Shown: positions 17,948 to 27,023, numbered from the stretch's first letter. The stretch is DNA of 64,000 bases from Tsukamurella ocularis (GCF_024807615.1 NZ_JANUCJ010000001.1:496001-560000); one strand, 5' to 3'. The notes: a model not told the origin generated them from the sequence alone. Numbers and translations are program-made.

Positions 17948-19020
17948 CCCGCTCCGGACTCGCCTCCACCCTCGGCCTCATCGCACTGGTGGTCGTCTCC
18001 GTGCTACTCCTGGGAAGTCAGGGCGTGCAATGGTTCTCGCCGTCTGACGAGCGCGTCGCGTACATCCGCCTTACCGACGCCAACGGCCTGCAGGAGGGCT
18101 CACGCGTCCTCGACCGCGGCGTCGAGGTCGGCAAGGTGCGTGGGCTCACCGTCGACGCCGACCGGGTCGAGGTCGAGGTCGGCTACACCAAGGACACCCG
18201 GATAACCCAGGGCGCCAAGGTCCGTGTGCAGAACCTCTCGGGCCTCGGCGAGACCTACCTGACCATCGCCCAGGGCGACGGTGCCGCCGTCCCCGACGGT
18301 GCGCGCCTCGAGGGCGTCGTCGACACTGCGGACTCCACCGTCGGCGCGCTGTCGAGTTCGCTCTCCCGCCTGATGAAGCAGCTCGATCCCGCGACGGTGC
18401 AGCGCCTGCTCGCCCGCGCCGACGACGCGCTGCCGGACGGCGAGCGGACGGTGCCGACCATCGACGCCGGAGCGGTCCTCACCGCGACGTCGATCCTGCG
18501 CCAGCTGCCCGACATCGGCGATCTCCTGCAGTCCTTCAACTCGATCACGCCGCGCGCCGGCGACGTCGGCGCGCTTCTGCTCAGCCTCGACCAACCGCTG
18601 CGCAGCTTCGGCAAGGGCTACGGCGAGATGGCGCCCTACTCCGTCTCGTACATCAGCAAGGGCGACTATCCGAACGTCATCAAGGACGGCATGCTGGAGC
18701 TGTTCAAGGTGATCCAGGGCTTCGAGGACAATGCGGCGCCGAGCGTGCAGTACCTGTCCGAGCTGATGCTCCCGTCGGTCCGGGCGATCGCCGATCCGCT
18801 GTCCACCATCAACGGCGGCCAGCTTCTCGACACCGCGCTCGCCTCGGTCCGCGGCCGCTCCGGCGCCGTCACCCTGCGCCTGGCGCCGTCCGACACCCGC
18901 CCCGCGAGCCCGTCGTCGGCGAAGCCCTCCGCCAAGCCCTCGGGCGCACCGTCGAGCTCGACGCCGGCGGCTCCGTCCAGCAGCACCGCACCGTCCAGCA
19001 CCCCCGCACAGCCCCGCTAA
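17944..19020 (+). CDS. mce4F: Mce-family protein Mce4F
   Basis: A 358-residue Mce protein: membrane anchor (residues 7-27), MCE domain (about 38-115; GLQEGSRVLDRGVEVGKVRGL), helical domain, and a low-complexity Ser/Pro/Ala/Lys tail over the last 45 residues that may reach into the cell wall. Last mce gene. No mce-associated (Mam) genes follow; instead fadE34 begins 19 bases later with a good ribosome site, so the operon may continue into it. Confidence 0.86.
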   Translation: MTRSGLASTLGLIALVVVSVLLLGSQGVQWFSPSDERVAYIRLTDANGLQEGSRVLDRGVEVGKVRGLTVDADRVEVEVGYTKDTRITQGAKVRVQNLSGLGETYLTIAQGDGAAVPDGARLEGVVDTADSTVGALSSSLSRLMKQLDPATVQRLLARADDALPDGERTVPTIDAGAVLTATSILRQLPDIGDLLQSFNSITPRAGDVGALLLSLDQPLRSFGKGYGEMAPYSVSYISKGDYPNVIKDGMLELFKVIQGFEDNAAPSVQYLSELMLPSVRAIADPLSTINGGQLLDTALASVRGRSGAVTLRLAPSDTRPASPSSAKPSAKPSGAPSSSTPAAPSSSTAPSSTPAQPR

Positions 19021-19039
19021 CGCGGGCCGAAGGAGAACC

Positions 19040-21130
19040 GTGGCCCTCGCGATCACCGATGTCCAGACCGCCCTCGCCGAGTCGATCCGCGATTGGGCCG
19101 AGCGCGCGCACCCCGTCGACGCGGTCCGCTCCGGAGATGCCGGCGCGGTCGAGAAGGCCTGGCGCGGACTGGCGGAGATCGGAGTCTTCGGCATCACGCT
19201 GAGCGAGGACCTCGGCGGGTTCGGCGGCACCCCCGACGACGCCGCGGCCGCCGTCGAGGCCGCGACCGCCGTCCTCGCCCCCGGCCCCGTAGCCGGCACC
19301 ATCGCGGTGGGAGTCCTACTGGAGCGGTACCTGAGCGGGACGGACCGGCTCGCCGCCGTGCGTGCGGATCTCGCCGCCGGTGAGGCGCGGGCCGCGCTCG
19401 TCGTCGACGGCGACGGCGCGCTCGCGCCCGACGCCACCCCACAGTCCCACCTGCTCGTCGAGTCCTCCTCGGGCGCCTGGCACCTACTCCCGCCAGGGCA
19501 CGCCGGTGTGACCGTCGAGCCGCTGCCCGGCCTCGACACCTCGCGGCCGCTCGCCCGGATCCACCTGGAGGCCCCCGACTTCGACACGGCCACCGAGATC
19601 CCCGGGCTGACCTCCGACGACGCCCGCGCCGCGCTCGCCACGTTCGCCGCGGCCGAGGCCGCCGGCGTCGCCGCCTGGGCCCTCCGCACCGCCGCCGACT
19701 ACTCGAAGGTGCGCGTCCAGTTCGGCAAGCCGATCGGCTCCTTCCAGGCGATCAAGCAGATCGTCGCCGACATGCTGTGCCGCGCCGAGCAGTCCGCTGC
19801 GCTGGCCTGGGACTCGGCACGATCCGTCGGCGCCGGGGCGGAGCACCACCTGGCGGCCGCCCTCGCCGCCGCGGGCGCCCTCGACGCCGCCGCGGCGAAC
19901 GCCAAGGACGCGATCCAGGTGCTCGGCGGCATCGGCTTCACCTTCGAGCACGACGCGCACCTCTACCTGCGGCGCGCCACGGCGCTGCGACTGCTGCTCG
20001 GCGACACCCCCGGATGGCGCACGCGCGCCGCGGAACTCGCGCTGGCCGGCGTCCGCCGCGGGCTGGACTACGAGGTCGAAGGCGATCATAGCGCCGCCGC
20101 CGCCGAGGCCGAACGGATCGCGGCGATGACCGCGGGCGAGCAGCGGCGCGCCCTCGCGGAATCCGGCTTGCTGGTACCGCACTGGGATCCGCCCTACGGA
20201 CGCGGCGCGCGGCCCGCGGAGCAGCTGGTCCTCGACGGGGCGTTGGAGGCCGCCGGCGTCGAGCGCCCGACGCTGGTGATCGGGGCGTGGGCGGCACCCA
20301 CCATTCTCGAACACGGCACACCGGAGCAGGCCGAGCGCTTCGTCTGGCCGACGCTGCACGGCGAGATCAGCTGGTGCCAGCTGTTCAGCGAGCCCGAAGC
20401 CGGTTCCGACCTGGCGTCGCTGCGGACGAAGGCGACCCGGGTCGAGGGCGGATGGTCGCTCACCGGACAGAAGGTGTGGACCTCCCTCGCGCACGAGGCC
20501 GACTGGGCGATCTGCCTGGCGCGCACCGATCCCGACGCCCCGAAGCACAAGGGCATCACCTACTTCCTCGTCGACATGCTCTCCGACGGCATCGACGTGC
20601 GGCCGCTCCGCGAGATCACCGGCGACGTGCGGTTCAACGAGGTCTTCCTCGAGGACGTCTTCGTCCCCGACGACTGCGTCGTCGGCGCGGTGAACGGCGG
20701 CTGGCGACTCGCCCGCACCACCCTCGCCAACGAGCGGGTCGCGATGAGCGGCTCGGGCCTCGGCGCGCGGCTCGAATCCCTGCTCGCCGATCCCGGGCCG
20801 GACGCCGATCTCGAGTCGCTCGGCAGCCTCATCGCCGAGGCCGCCTCGTGCACCCTCCTCGACCTGCGCGCCGTCATCGCGAGCGTCGGCGGACAGGATC
20901 CGGGTGCCTCGTCCAGCGTGCGCAAGCTCGTCGGGGTGCAGCATCGGCAGGCCGTCGCGGAGGCGTGCCTGCGGCGCCTCGGGTCCGACGGTGCCGTCGC
21001 CGGCCCGGAGGACCCCGCCGACGCGCGGTACGAGTTCCTGCTGACCCGGTGCCTCTCGATCGCGGGCGGCACGTCGCAGATCCTGCGGAACGTCGCCGCG
21101 GAGCAGCTCCTCGGGCTCCCCCGCTCCTGA
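19040..21130 (+). CDS. fadE34: two-domain acyl-CoA dehydrogenase FadE34
   Basis: A 696-residue fusion of two acyl-CoA dehydrogenase units (about residues 1-330 and 360-696). This is the architecture of FadE34/ChsE3, which in M. tuberculosis dehydrogenates steroid CoA thioesters with a shortened side chain and adjoins kstR. Domain 1 has VRVQFGKPIGSFQAIKQ and VLGGIGFTFEHD; domain 2 has CQLFSEPEAGSDLASLRTKA, LTGQKVWTS and the end AGGTSQILRNVAAEQLL. GTG start with GAAGGAGAA upstream. Sterol cluster and fusion support the name; the exact substrate is inferred. Confidence 0.88.
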   Translation: MALAITDVQTALAESIRDWAERAHPVDAVRSGDAGAVEKAWRGLAEIGVFGITLSEDLGGFGGTPDDAAAAVEAATAVLAPGPVAGTIAVGVLLERYLSGTDRLAAVRADLAAGEARAALVVDGDGALAPDATPQSHLLVESSSGAWHLLPPGHAGVTVEPLPGLDTSRPLARIHLEAPDFDTATEIPGLTSDDARAALATFAAAEAAGVAAWALRTAADYSKVRVQFGKPIGSFQAIKQIVADMLCRAEQSAALAWDSARSVGAGAEHHLAAALAAAGALDAAAANAKDAIQVLGGIGFTFEHDAHLYLRRATALRLLLGDTPGWRTRAAELALAGVRRGLDYEVEGDHSAAAAEAERIAAMTAGEQRRALAESGLLVPHWDPPYGRGARPAEQLVLDGALEAAGVERPTLVIGAWAAPTILEHGTPEQAERFVWPTLHGEISWCQLFSEPEAGSDLASLRTKATRVEGGWSLTGQKVWTSLAHEADWAICLARTDPDAPKHKGITYFLVDMLSDGIDVRPLREITGDVRFNEVFLEDVFVPDDCVVGAVNGGWRLARTTLANERVAMSGSGLGARLESLLADPGPDADLESLGSLIAEAASCTLLDLRAVIASVGGQDPGASSSVRKLVGVQHRQAVAEACLRRLGSDGAVAGPEDPADARYEFLLTRCLSIAGGTSQILRNVAAEQLLGLPRS

Positions 21131-21150
21131 GTCGTTCCCTACCGCAGAAC

Positions 21151-21168
21151 TGAAACCTGTTCTAGTAT
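21151..21168 (+). promoter_or_regulatory. KstR box fused to the -10 of hsaE
   Basis: TGAAACCTGTTCTA (21151-21164) is a full match to TnnAACnnGTTnnA. Its last TA starts TAGTAT (21163-21168), a TANNNT -10 placed six bases before the ATG at 21175. No ribosome site is present, so the mRNA probably starts at the A of the ATG. Confidence 0.82.
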
Positions 21169-21174
21169 TCGAGC

Positions 21175-21960
21175 ATGGACGATTCCGCTGTCTCCGCCGC
21201 CGCAGACGCGCTCCTCGGCGCGCATGCCGCGTGCGCGCCGATCGACCCGATCATCGGCATGTTCCCCGACGCCACGATCACCGACGCCTACCGCATCCAG
21301 CAGGAGCAGGTGCGGCGCTGGGAGGCCGCGGGCGACGTCGTGAAGGGCCACAAGGTGGGGCTCGCCTCGCTCGCGATGCAGCGGCAGATGAACGTCTTCG
21401 AACCGGATTTCGGGCACCTCACCGCGTCGATGTTCCATCTGGAGCAGATGCCGATCGACACGTCCTCGTGGATGCAGCCGCGGATCGAGCCGGAGATCGC
21501 CTTCGTACTCGGTCGCGAGCTGCGCGGACCGGGCGTCACGGTGGCCGACGCGATCCGCGCCGTCGACTTCGTGGTCCCCGCGCTCGAGGTGGTCGACTCG
21601 CGGATCAAGGACTGGAACATCTCCATCGTCGACACGGTCGCCGACAACGCCTCGTCGGGCGGGGTGATCCTGGGCAGCCGCCCCGCCCGCCTCACCGACG
21701 TCGACCTGCGCACCGTCGGGTGCACCTTCCGGATCAGCGGCGAGCAGGTGGGCACGGGCGCCGGCGGCGCCGTCCTCGGCTCGCCGATCAACGCGCTGGT
21801 CTGGCTCGCGAACACCGTCGGCCCGCTCGGCACCGCGCTCGAGCCCGGCCACGTCGTGCTGCCCGGCTCCATGACGCGCGCCGAACCCGTGCGCGCCGGA
21901 GACATCATCGTCGCCGACATGGGACCCCTGGGCTCCGTGACAGCCGTCCTCGCCCCCTGA
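21175..21960 (+). CDS. hsaE: 2-hydroxyhexa-2,4-dienoate hydratase
   Basis: A 261-residue FAH-fold hydratase of the MhpD/HsaE type, which adds water to 2-hydroxyhexa-2,4-dienoate from cleaved rings A/B of the steroid. Visible are GHKVGLASLAMQRQM, the metal-binding region around PRIEPEIAFVLGRELRG (two acidic residues), and the C-terminal GSMTRAEPVRAGDIIVADMG. The ATG at 21175 is set by the leaderless promoter. HsaF and HsaG, the next two enzymes, lie just downstream on the other strand. Confidence 0.88.
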   Translation: MDDSAVSAAADALLGAHAACAPIDPIIGMFPDATITDAYRIQQEQVRRWEAAGDVVKGHKVGLASLAMQRQMNVFEPDFGHLTASMFHLEQMPIDTSSWMQPRIEPEIAFVLGRELRGPGVTVADAIRAVDFVVPALEVVDSRIKDWNISIVDTVADNASSGGVILGSRPARLTDVDLRTVGCTFRISGEQVGTGAGGAVLGSPINALVWLANTVGPLGTALEPGHVVLPGSMTRAEPVRAGDIIVADMGPLGSVTAVLAP

Positions 21961-21982
21961 CCGACCCCGAACGGAGAACACC

Positions 21983-22171
21983 ATGAAGATCATCATCGGC
22001 GACGCCTGCACCGGCTTCGGTGTCTGCGAGGGCATCCGCCCCGACGTCTTCGAGGTCAACGACGAGGGCTTCGCCGAGGCCACCGACGAAGGCCTCACCG
22101 ACGCGGACCGCGAGGACATCGAGTACGCGGCCTCCCAGTGCCCCACCCAGGCCATCCGCATCGAGAACTGA
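21983..22171 (+). CDS. small [3Fe-4S]-type ferredoxin
   Basis: A 62-residue ferredoxin with Cys9, Cys15 (C-T-G-F-G-V-C) and a late C-P-T-Q-A-I, the three-cysteine pattern of P450-linked [3Fe-4S] ferredoxins. It follows hsaE by 22 bases with GGAGAA as ribosome site and so should be induced with the sterol genes. Likely electron donor to one of the two P450s in this window (Cyp125 or the one at 24443); which one is not shown. Confidence 0.87.
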   Translation: MKIIIGDACTGFGVCEGIRPDVFEVNDEGFAEATDEGLTDADREDIEYAASQCPTQAIRIEN

Positions 22172-22213
22172 CCGCGCTGCCGCACCATCGACACCTCGCT
22201 TCGCTCGACCGCG

Positions 22214-22298
22214 CTCCCTAGCGGGACGGTCACCTCCCCAGGTCCATGGACCTGGGGAGTGCACGCCACGCGGCGGCGCTGCACGTCCCGCTAGGGAG
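22214..22298. repeat. nested multi-stem palindrome
   Basis: Outer arms CTCCCTAGCGGGACG (22214-22228) and its exact reverse complement (22284-22298) enclose a perfect 26-base palindrome (22234-22259, half-site CTCCCCAGGTCCA) and a smaller GTGCA/TGCAC stem. Folded as one strand this is a closed multibranch junction. It fills most of the gap between the convergent ferredoxin and hsaF genes. A terminator would not need this complexity, and I recognise no known element. Confidence 0.8.
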
Positions 22299-22301
22299 GG
22301 T

Positions 22302-22328
22302 CCGACGGTGCCGCCCGGGCACCGTCGG
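22302..22328. terminator. Hairpin between convergent ferredoxin and hsaF genes
   Basis: CCGACGGTGCC and GGCACCGTCGG pair over 11 bp around a five-base loop, eight bases beyond the end of hsaF. It could end transcripts from either side. Each arm contains the octamer GACGGTGC that is frequent in this window. Confidence 0.6.
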
Positions 22329-22336
22329 GCCGCCCG

Positions 22337-23386
22337 TCAGACCTTCTGGGCTGCGGACATCTCCACGGCGATGGCGATGATCATGTCCTCCTGGCCGCCC
22401 ACGTAGCCGCGGCGGCCGCACTCGTAGAGGATCTCGTACGCGGGCACGTCGTAGCGCTCCGCGGCCCGCTCCGCGTGCAGCAGGAAGCTGGAGTACACGC
22501 CCGCGGCGCCCTGGACGATCGAGCTGCGGTCCATCACCGGCAGGCGCGTGATGTACGGCTTCACCACCTCCTCCGCGGCGGCCATGAGCGCGTCCTTATC
22601 GGTGCCGGTCCGCACGCCGAGCTTCTCGAAGGCGGCCGAGAGGACCTCGGTCGGCGAATTGCCCGCGCCCGCACCGAGGGCCAGCAGGGAACCGTCGATC
22701 TGCTTCGCCCCGGCGCGATAGGCGAGCACCGAGTTGGCGACGCCGAAGCTCAGGTTCTGGTGGCCGTGGTAGCCCACCTGCGCGTCCTCGCCGAGCTCCG
22801 CCACGAGCGCGGCGACGCGATCGCCGGCGTCCTCGAGGATGAGCGCGCCGGCCGAGTCGACGACGTAGACGCACTGGCAGCCCGCGTCGGCCATGATGCG
22901 CGCCTGCTTCGCCAGCGCCTCGGGCGTGGACATGTGCGAGAGCATGAGGAAGCCGACGGTCTCGAGGCCCAGTTCCCGTGCGGCCCCGAAGTGCTGGATC
23001 GAGACGTCCGCCTCGGTGCAGTGGGTCGCGATGCGCAGCGTGCCGGCGCCGAGGTCGGCCGCGACGCGGATGTCCTCGACGGTGCCGAGGCCGGGGAGCA
23101 TGAGCACGGCGATCTTCGCCTGCTGCGCCTCATCGACCGCGGCGGCGATCAGCTTGCGCTCGTCTACCAGCGAGAAGCCGTAGTTGAAGGTGCTGCCGCC
23201 GAGGCCGTCGCCGTGGGTCACCTCGATGAGCGAGACGCCCGCGTCGTCGAGTGCGCGCACGGTGTCGCGCACGTTCTGCTCGGTGAACTGGTGCGCCATC
23301 GCGTGACTGCCGTCGCGCAGCGACGTGTCGACGATGCGGACGTCCCGGTTCGGGTCGCTCCAGAGGTCGCCGTTGATGCCGATCAT
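22337..23386 (-). CDS. hsaF: 4-hydroxy-2-oxovalerate/oxohexanoate aldolase
   Basis: A 349-residue DmpG/HsaF aldolase that splits 4-hydroxy-2-oxohexanoate into pyruvate and propanal. N-terminal [18 protein letters not shown] (catalytic and metal residues R-D-G-S and D), a later metal site with GYHGHQN, and the C-terminal domain that channels aldehyde to HsaG ([15 protein letters not shown]). The ATG at 23386 overlaps the hsaG stop (ATGA); the frame runs open far upstream through hsaG and that part is not coding. Confidence 0.93.
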   Translation of the reverse strand: MIGINGDLWSDPNRDVRIVDTSLRDGSHAMAHQFTEQNVRDTVRALDDAGVSLIEVTHGDGLGGSTFNYGFSLVDERKLIAAAVDEAQQAKIAVLMLPGLGTVEDIRVAADLGAGTLRIATHCTEADVSIQHFGAARELGLETVGFLMLSHMSTPEALAKQARIMADAGCQCVYVVDSAGALILEDAGDRVAALVAELGEDAQVGYHGHQNLSFGVANSVLAYRAGAKQIDGSLLALGAGAGNSPTEVLSAAFEKLGVRTGTDKDALMAAAEEVVKPYITRLPVMDRSSIVQGAAGVYSSFLLHAERAAERYDVPAYEILYECGRRGYVGGQEDMIIAIAVEMSAAQKV

Positions 23387-24291
23387 GCGTTCACTCCTGC
23401 CAGGATGCGCTGCGCGAGCAGCTCGCCGGCGCGCGCGGCGGCGGCGGTCATGATGTCGAGGTTGCCCGCGTAGGTGGGCAGGTAGTCGCCGTTGCCGGCG
23501 ACCTCCAGGAAGACCGCGACGCGCGCCTTGCCCTCCCAGCCGGGCCGGGGCTCGTCGTACTGCGGCGGAGCCTTGAGCGTGTAGCCCGGGACGTACGCCT
23601 GCACGTCGGCCACCATCTTCTCGATCGAGGCGGTGATCGCGTCGCGGTCGGCGTCGGGGTCGATGGCGCAGAACACGGTGTCGCGCATGATCATCGGCGG
23701 CTCGACCGGGTTGATGATGATGATCGCCTTGCCTTTGGCGGCGCCGCCGACCTCCTCGATAGCGCGGGCGGTGGTCTCCGTGAACTCGTCGATGTTGGCG
23801 CGCGTGCCGGGCCCCGCGGAGCGCGACGATACCGACGCGACGATCTCCGCGTAGCTCACGGGCGTCACGCGGCTGACCGCGTGCACGATCGGAATCGTCG
23901 CCTGTCCGCCGCAGGTGATCATGTTGACGTTGGGCGCGTCCAGTTGAGACTCCAGGTTCACCACCGGACAGGCCAGCGGGCCGACGGCCGCGGGCGTGAG
24001 ATCGACGGCGACGATGCCCGCCTCCGCGTACCGCGGGGCGTTGGCGCGGTGCGCCTTCGCCGACGTCGCTTCGAAGATCAACTGCGGCGGCTCCGGCCGC
24101 GCGAGCAGCCAGTCCACCCCCTCGGCCGAGGTCTCGAGCCCGAGCTCGGCGGCGCGCTTGAGGCCGTCCGATTCCGGGTCGACGCCCACCATGTAGCGCA
24201 CGTCCACGTGCTCGCTCCGTCGCAGTTTGGCCAGCAGGTCGGTGCCGATGTTGCCGGGCCCGACGATCGCCGCAATCACTTTCTCTGTCAT
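23383..24291 (-). CDS. hsaG: acylating acetaldehyde/propanal dehydrogenase
   Basis: A 302-residue DmpF/HsaG dehydrogenase forming propionyl-CoA from propanal. NAD-binding [17 protein letters not shown] at residues 7-23, catalytic Cys in [16 protein letters not shown] near residue 127, and the [14 protein letters not shown] substrate segment. It forms the channelling complex with HsaF, whose gene overlaps its end. First gene of the operon; I see no KstR box in front of it, unlike hsaE. Confidence 0.93.
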   Translation of the reverse strand: MTEKVIAAIVGPGNIGTDLLAKLRRSEHVDVRYMVGVDPESDGLKRAAELGLETSAEGVDWLLARPEPPQLIFEATSAKAHRANAPRYAEAGIVAVDLTPAAVGPLACPVVNLESQLDAPNVNMITCGGQATIPIVHAVSRVTPVSYAEIVASVSSRSAGPGTRANIDEFTETTARAIEEVGGAAKGKAIIIINPVEPPMIMRDTVFCAIDPDADRDAITASIEKMVADVQAYVPGYTLKAPPQYDEPRPGWEGKARVAVFLEVAGNGDYLPTYAGNLDIMTAAAARAGELLAQRILAGVNA

Positions 24292-24373
24292 GCCGCCATC
24301 GTCGGCCGGGCAGCGCGGCCGCGTCCACGCCCTCGTTCCGGTGAGCGGGACGCTTGGCCGAGCAGATCCGTCA

Positions 24374-24427
24374 TTGACGAATTCTGTTATTCATCTTACA
24401 GTCGAGACGTCTATCTACTTTTGTCTC
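24374..24427 (+). promoter_or_regulatory. Housekeeping-type promoter and operator of the P450 gene
   Basis: TTGACG (24374-24379) and TACAGT (24397-24402) are spaced by 17 bases in an unusually AT-rich patch, a good primary-sigma promoter. At the expected start lies the palindrome AGACGTCT (24405-24412), and GAGAC (24404-24408) is inversely repeated as GTCTC (24423-24427). Either could be the operator of the TetR protein encoded downstream. Confidence 0.6.
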
Positions 24428-24442
24428 ACATCGGAGCACGCC

Positions 24443-25660
24443 ATGCCCGCCACCACCTTCGCCCCGCGCTCCTCCGAGACCTGGGCGGACCCGTTCCCCC
24501 TGTACCGGGAACTCCGCGCCACCGGGGCGGTACACAGAGCCGAGGCACTGGACGGCGAGGAGCTCGAGTACTACGTCCTACCCCGGCACGCCGACGTGTG
24601 GCGCGCGCTGCGCGAGCCCGGCGACTTCTCGTCCGCGCAGGGGCTGACGCTGCACTACGGCGAGCTCGAGAAGATCGGCCTGCAGGAGAACCCGCCCATG
24701 GTGATGCAGGATCCGCCGGTGCACACCGCATTCCGCCGCCTCGTCGCGCGCGGCTTCACGCCGCGACAGGTCGCCGCGATCGAGCCCGCCGTCCGCGCCT
24801 TCGTCGTGGAGCGCATCGAGCACCTCCGCGCACAGGGCAGCGGAGACATCGTGCACGAGCTGTTCAAGCCACTCCCGTCCATGGTGGTCGCGCACTACCT
24901 GGGCGTCCCCGCCGCCGACCGCGGGCGCTTCGACGGCTGGACCGAGAGCATCGTCGCCGCGAACTCCGGCGGCGGAGACCTCGCGTCGGTGGTCGCCTCC
25001 GCCGCCGACGCGGTCGGCGAGCTCATGGCCTACTTCGCGGCGTTGATCGAGCGGCGGCGCACCGAGCCCGAGGACGACGTGGTCTCGCACCTGGTCGCGG
25101 CCGGCGTCGGTGCCGACGGGGACCCGGCGGGCGTGATCTCGATCCTCGGCTTCACGTTCACCATGGTCGCCGGCGGCAACGACACCACGACGGGCCTGCT
25201 CGGCGGTGCCGTCCAGCTCCTACAGCGCAACCCCGAGCAGCGACGTCTCCTGGCCGCGGATCCGGCGCTCATCCCGGGCGCCGTCGAGGAGTTCCTTCGG
25301 CTCACCTCGCCGGTGCAGGGACTCGGCCGCACCACCACCCGCCCCGTGGACGTCGACGGGACCACGATCCCCGCCGACCGCCGGGTCCTCCTGCTCTACG
25401 GCTCGGCGAACCGCGACGAGCGGGTCTTCGGCGCGGACGCCGATGAGCTCGACGTCACGCGCAACCCGCGCAACATCCTCACCTTCGCGCAGGGGCCGCA
25501 CCACTGCCTGGGTGCCGCGGCCGCGCGCATGCAGTCGCGCGTCGCCCTCGAGGAACTGCTGGCCCGCATCCCGCAGTTCGCCGTCGATCTCGACGAGGTG
25601 CGCTGGGCGCCCGGCGCGTACGTGCGCCGACCGACGACGGTGCCGATCTCCGTAGGATGA
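24443..25660 (+). CDS. cytochrome P450 (not Cyp125/Cyp142)
   Basis: A 405-residue P450. Heme motif FAQGPHHCLGAAAARMQ near residue 350, I-helix oxygen-activation motif AGGNDTTT near 245, and E-x-x-R (VEEFLRL) near 282. It differs clearly from the Cyp125 in this window and from Cyp142, so I cannot name the subfamily or substrate. The ATG at 24443 follows GGAG; the frame is open 72 codons upstream across the promoter, which is not coding. The stop overlaps the TetR gene (ATGA). Confidence 0.88.
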   Translation: MPATTFAPRSSETWADPFPLYRELRATGAVHRAEALDGEELEYYVLPRHADVWRALREPGDFSSAQGLTLHYGELEKIGLQENPPMVMQDPPVHTAFRRLVARGFTPRQVAAIEPAVRAFVVERIEHLRAQGSGDIVHELFKPLPSMVVAHYLGVPAADRGRFDGWTESIVAANSGGGDLASVVASAADAVGELMAYFAALIERRRTEPEDDVVSHLVAAGVGADGDPAGVISILGFTFTMVAGGNDTTTGLLGGAVQLLQRNPEQRRLLAADPALIPGAVEEFLRLTSPVQGLGRTTTRPVDVDGTTIPADRRVLLLYGSANRDERVFGADADELDVTRNPRNILTFAQGPHHCLGAAAARMQSRVALEELLARIPQFAVDLDEVRWAPGAYVRRPTTVPISVG

Positions 25661-26235
25661 CCGCCATGACTTCCGCCACGCCGAACAGCTGGGCCGCGGC
25701 CGCCCGGTCCGGCGCGGCGGAGCGCATCCTCGACGCCGCGGCCGGCTTGTTCGCCGAGCACGGCGTCGCCGCGGTGGGCATGGACGACATCGCCCGGGCC
25801 GCGGGCTGCTCCCGCGCCACGCTCTACCGGTACTTCGCCAACCGCGAGCTGCTGCGGTCCGCGTACGTGCTGCGCGAGATGTCCAGGGCCCTCGACCACC
25901 TCGCGTCGACCGAGCCGCCGTCCGGATCCGCCCCGGAGCATCTCGTCGCCGTGATCGAGACGGCGATCGCCTACGTGCGGGACCGGCCGGAGTTGCTCGC
26001 CTGGTTCGCCTCGGAGGACTTCGCCGTGGGTCCGGTCCTCGCCGAGAACGCCGGAGCGCTCGCCGCGGCGGCGGCGCGCTCCCGCGTCTCCACCGACCTC
26101 CCCCAGCTCGCCGATCCGCAGGTCTTCGACTGGGTCGTCCGGGTCATCGTCGGGCTCCTCGCCCACCCCGGGGCGAGCGACGAGTACGAGCACGAGCTCC
26201 TCGTCCGGTTCGTCGGGCCGATCGTCCACGGATAG
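25657..26235 (+). CDS. TetR-family regulator coupled to the P450 gene
   Basis: A 192-residue TetR regulator with the HTH at residues 15-62 (ERILDAAAGLFAEHG and CSRATLYRYFANRELL). It overlaps the P450 stop by four bases, so it is made with the P450 and most likely represses that promoter. The ligand-binding part (80-192) is not informative. Confidence 0.85.
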   Translation: MTAMTSATPNSWAAAARSGAAERILDAAAGLFAEHGVAAVGMDDIARAAGCSRATLYRYFANRELLRSAYVLREMSRALDHLASTEPPSGSAPEHLVAVIETAIAYVRDRPELLAWFASEDFAVGPVLAENAGALAAAAARSRVSTDLPQLADPQVFDWVVRVIVGLLAHPGASDEYEHELLVRFVGPIVHG

Positions 26236-26270
26236 CCGCCCACCGGGTCCCGGCCTGGCACACTGGAGGC

Positions 26271-27023
26271 ATGTGTCCCGCTCAGCGGAACGACGGTGCC
26301 ACCGTCGACCGCATCTCCGCCCTGCTGTCGACCTACCGTCCCGGCGACGGCGGGCTCGGGGTGTCCGAGCTGGCGCGGCGCACAGACCTACCCAAGTCGA
26401 CGGTGCACCGCCTCACGGGGCACCTCGTGGCCGCCGGACTCCTCGAGCGGTCGGGAACCGACCTGCGACTAGGCGTGCGACTCTTCGAGATCGGGCAGCT
26501 CGCCACGGGCCATCGCGACCTCGTCGACGCCGCGCGGCCGGTGCTCGCCGACCTCCGCTCCGCGACCCGCAACACCGTCCACCTCGCACGCCTCGAGGGC
26601 ACCGAGGTCGTCTACTTCGAGGTCCTGCCCGGACCGGACGCGCCGGACCTGCCGTCGCGCGTGGGGGGCCGCATGCCCGCACACGCCACCGGTGTGGGCA
26701 AGGCGATCCTCGCGTTCGCCGACGACGCCGTCGTCGACGGCGTGATCGCGGCGGGCCTGCCGCGCGTGAGCACCCGCACCATCACCTCCCCGGCGATCCT
26801 GCGCCGACAGCTGCAGCGGATCCGCGACGAAGGCGTGGCGTACGAGCGGGAGGAGTCCGGCAGCGGCACCGTCTGCGTGGCCTGCCCCATCCTCGACGCC
26901 GACGGTGCCCCCGTCGCCGCGATCTCCGTAGCGGGCTGGAGCAACCGCATGCGCTCGGAGCGGGTCGGCCCCGCCGTCCGCGCCGCCGCCCTCATGCTCT
27001 CCCGCGTCACCGCCCCCCATTGA
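26271..27023 (+). CDS. IclR-family regulator
   Basis: A 250-residue IclR regulator. Winged helix at residues 10-75 (LGVSELARRTDLPKSTVHRL), effector domain 80-245 including GRMPAHATGVGKAILA and the C-terminal GTVCVACPILD. It lies 35 bases after the TetR gene in the same direction, so three genes may form one unit. Its TGA stop (27021-27023) lies inside the left arm of a 59-base palindromic element, so the last residue and stop depend on that element. Confidence 0.87.
   Translation: MCPAQRNDGATVDRISALLSTYRPGDGGLGVSELARRTDLPKSTVHRLTGHLVAAGLLERSGTDLRLGVRLFEIGQLATGHRDLVDAARPVLADLRSATRNTVHLARLEGTEVVYFEVLPGPDAPDLPSRVGGRMPAHATGVGKAILAFADDAVVDGVIAAGLPRVSTRTITSPAILRRQLQRIRDEGVAYEREESGSGTVCVACPILDADGAPVAAISVAGWSNRMRSERVGPAVRAAALMLSRVTAPH

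Noticed and set aside
22234-22259. Perfect 26-base palindrome as a phage or plasmid attachment/recombination site
   Set aside because: No integrase, recombinase or tRNA gene is nearby, and the palindrome is nested in a larger folded structure.
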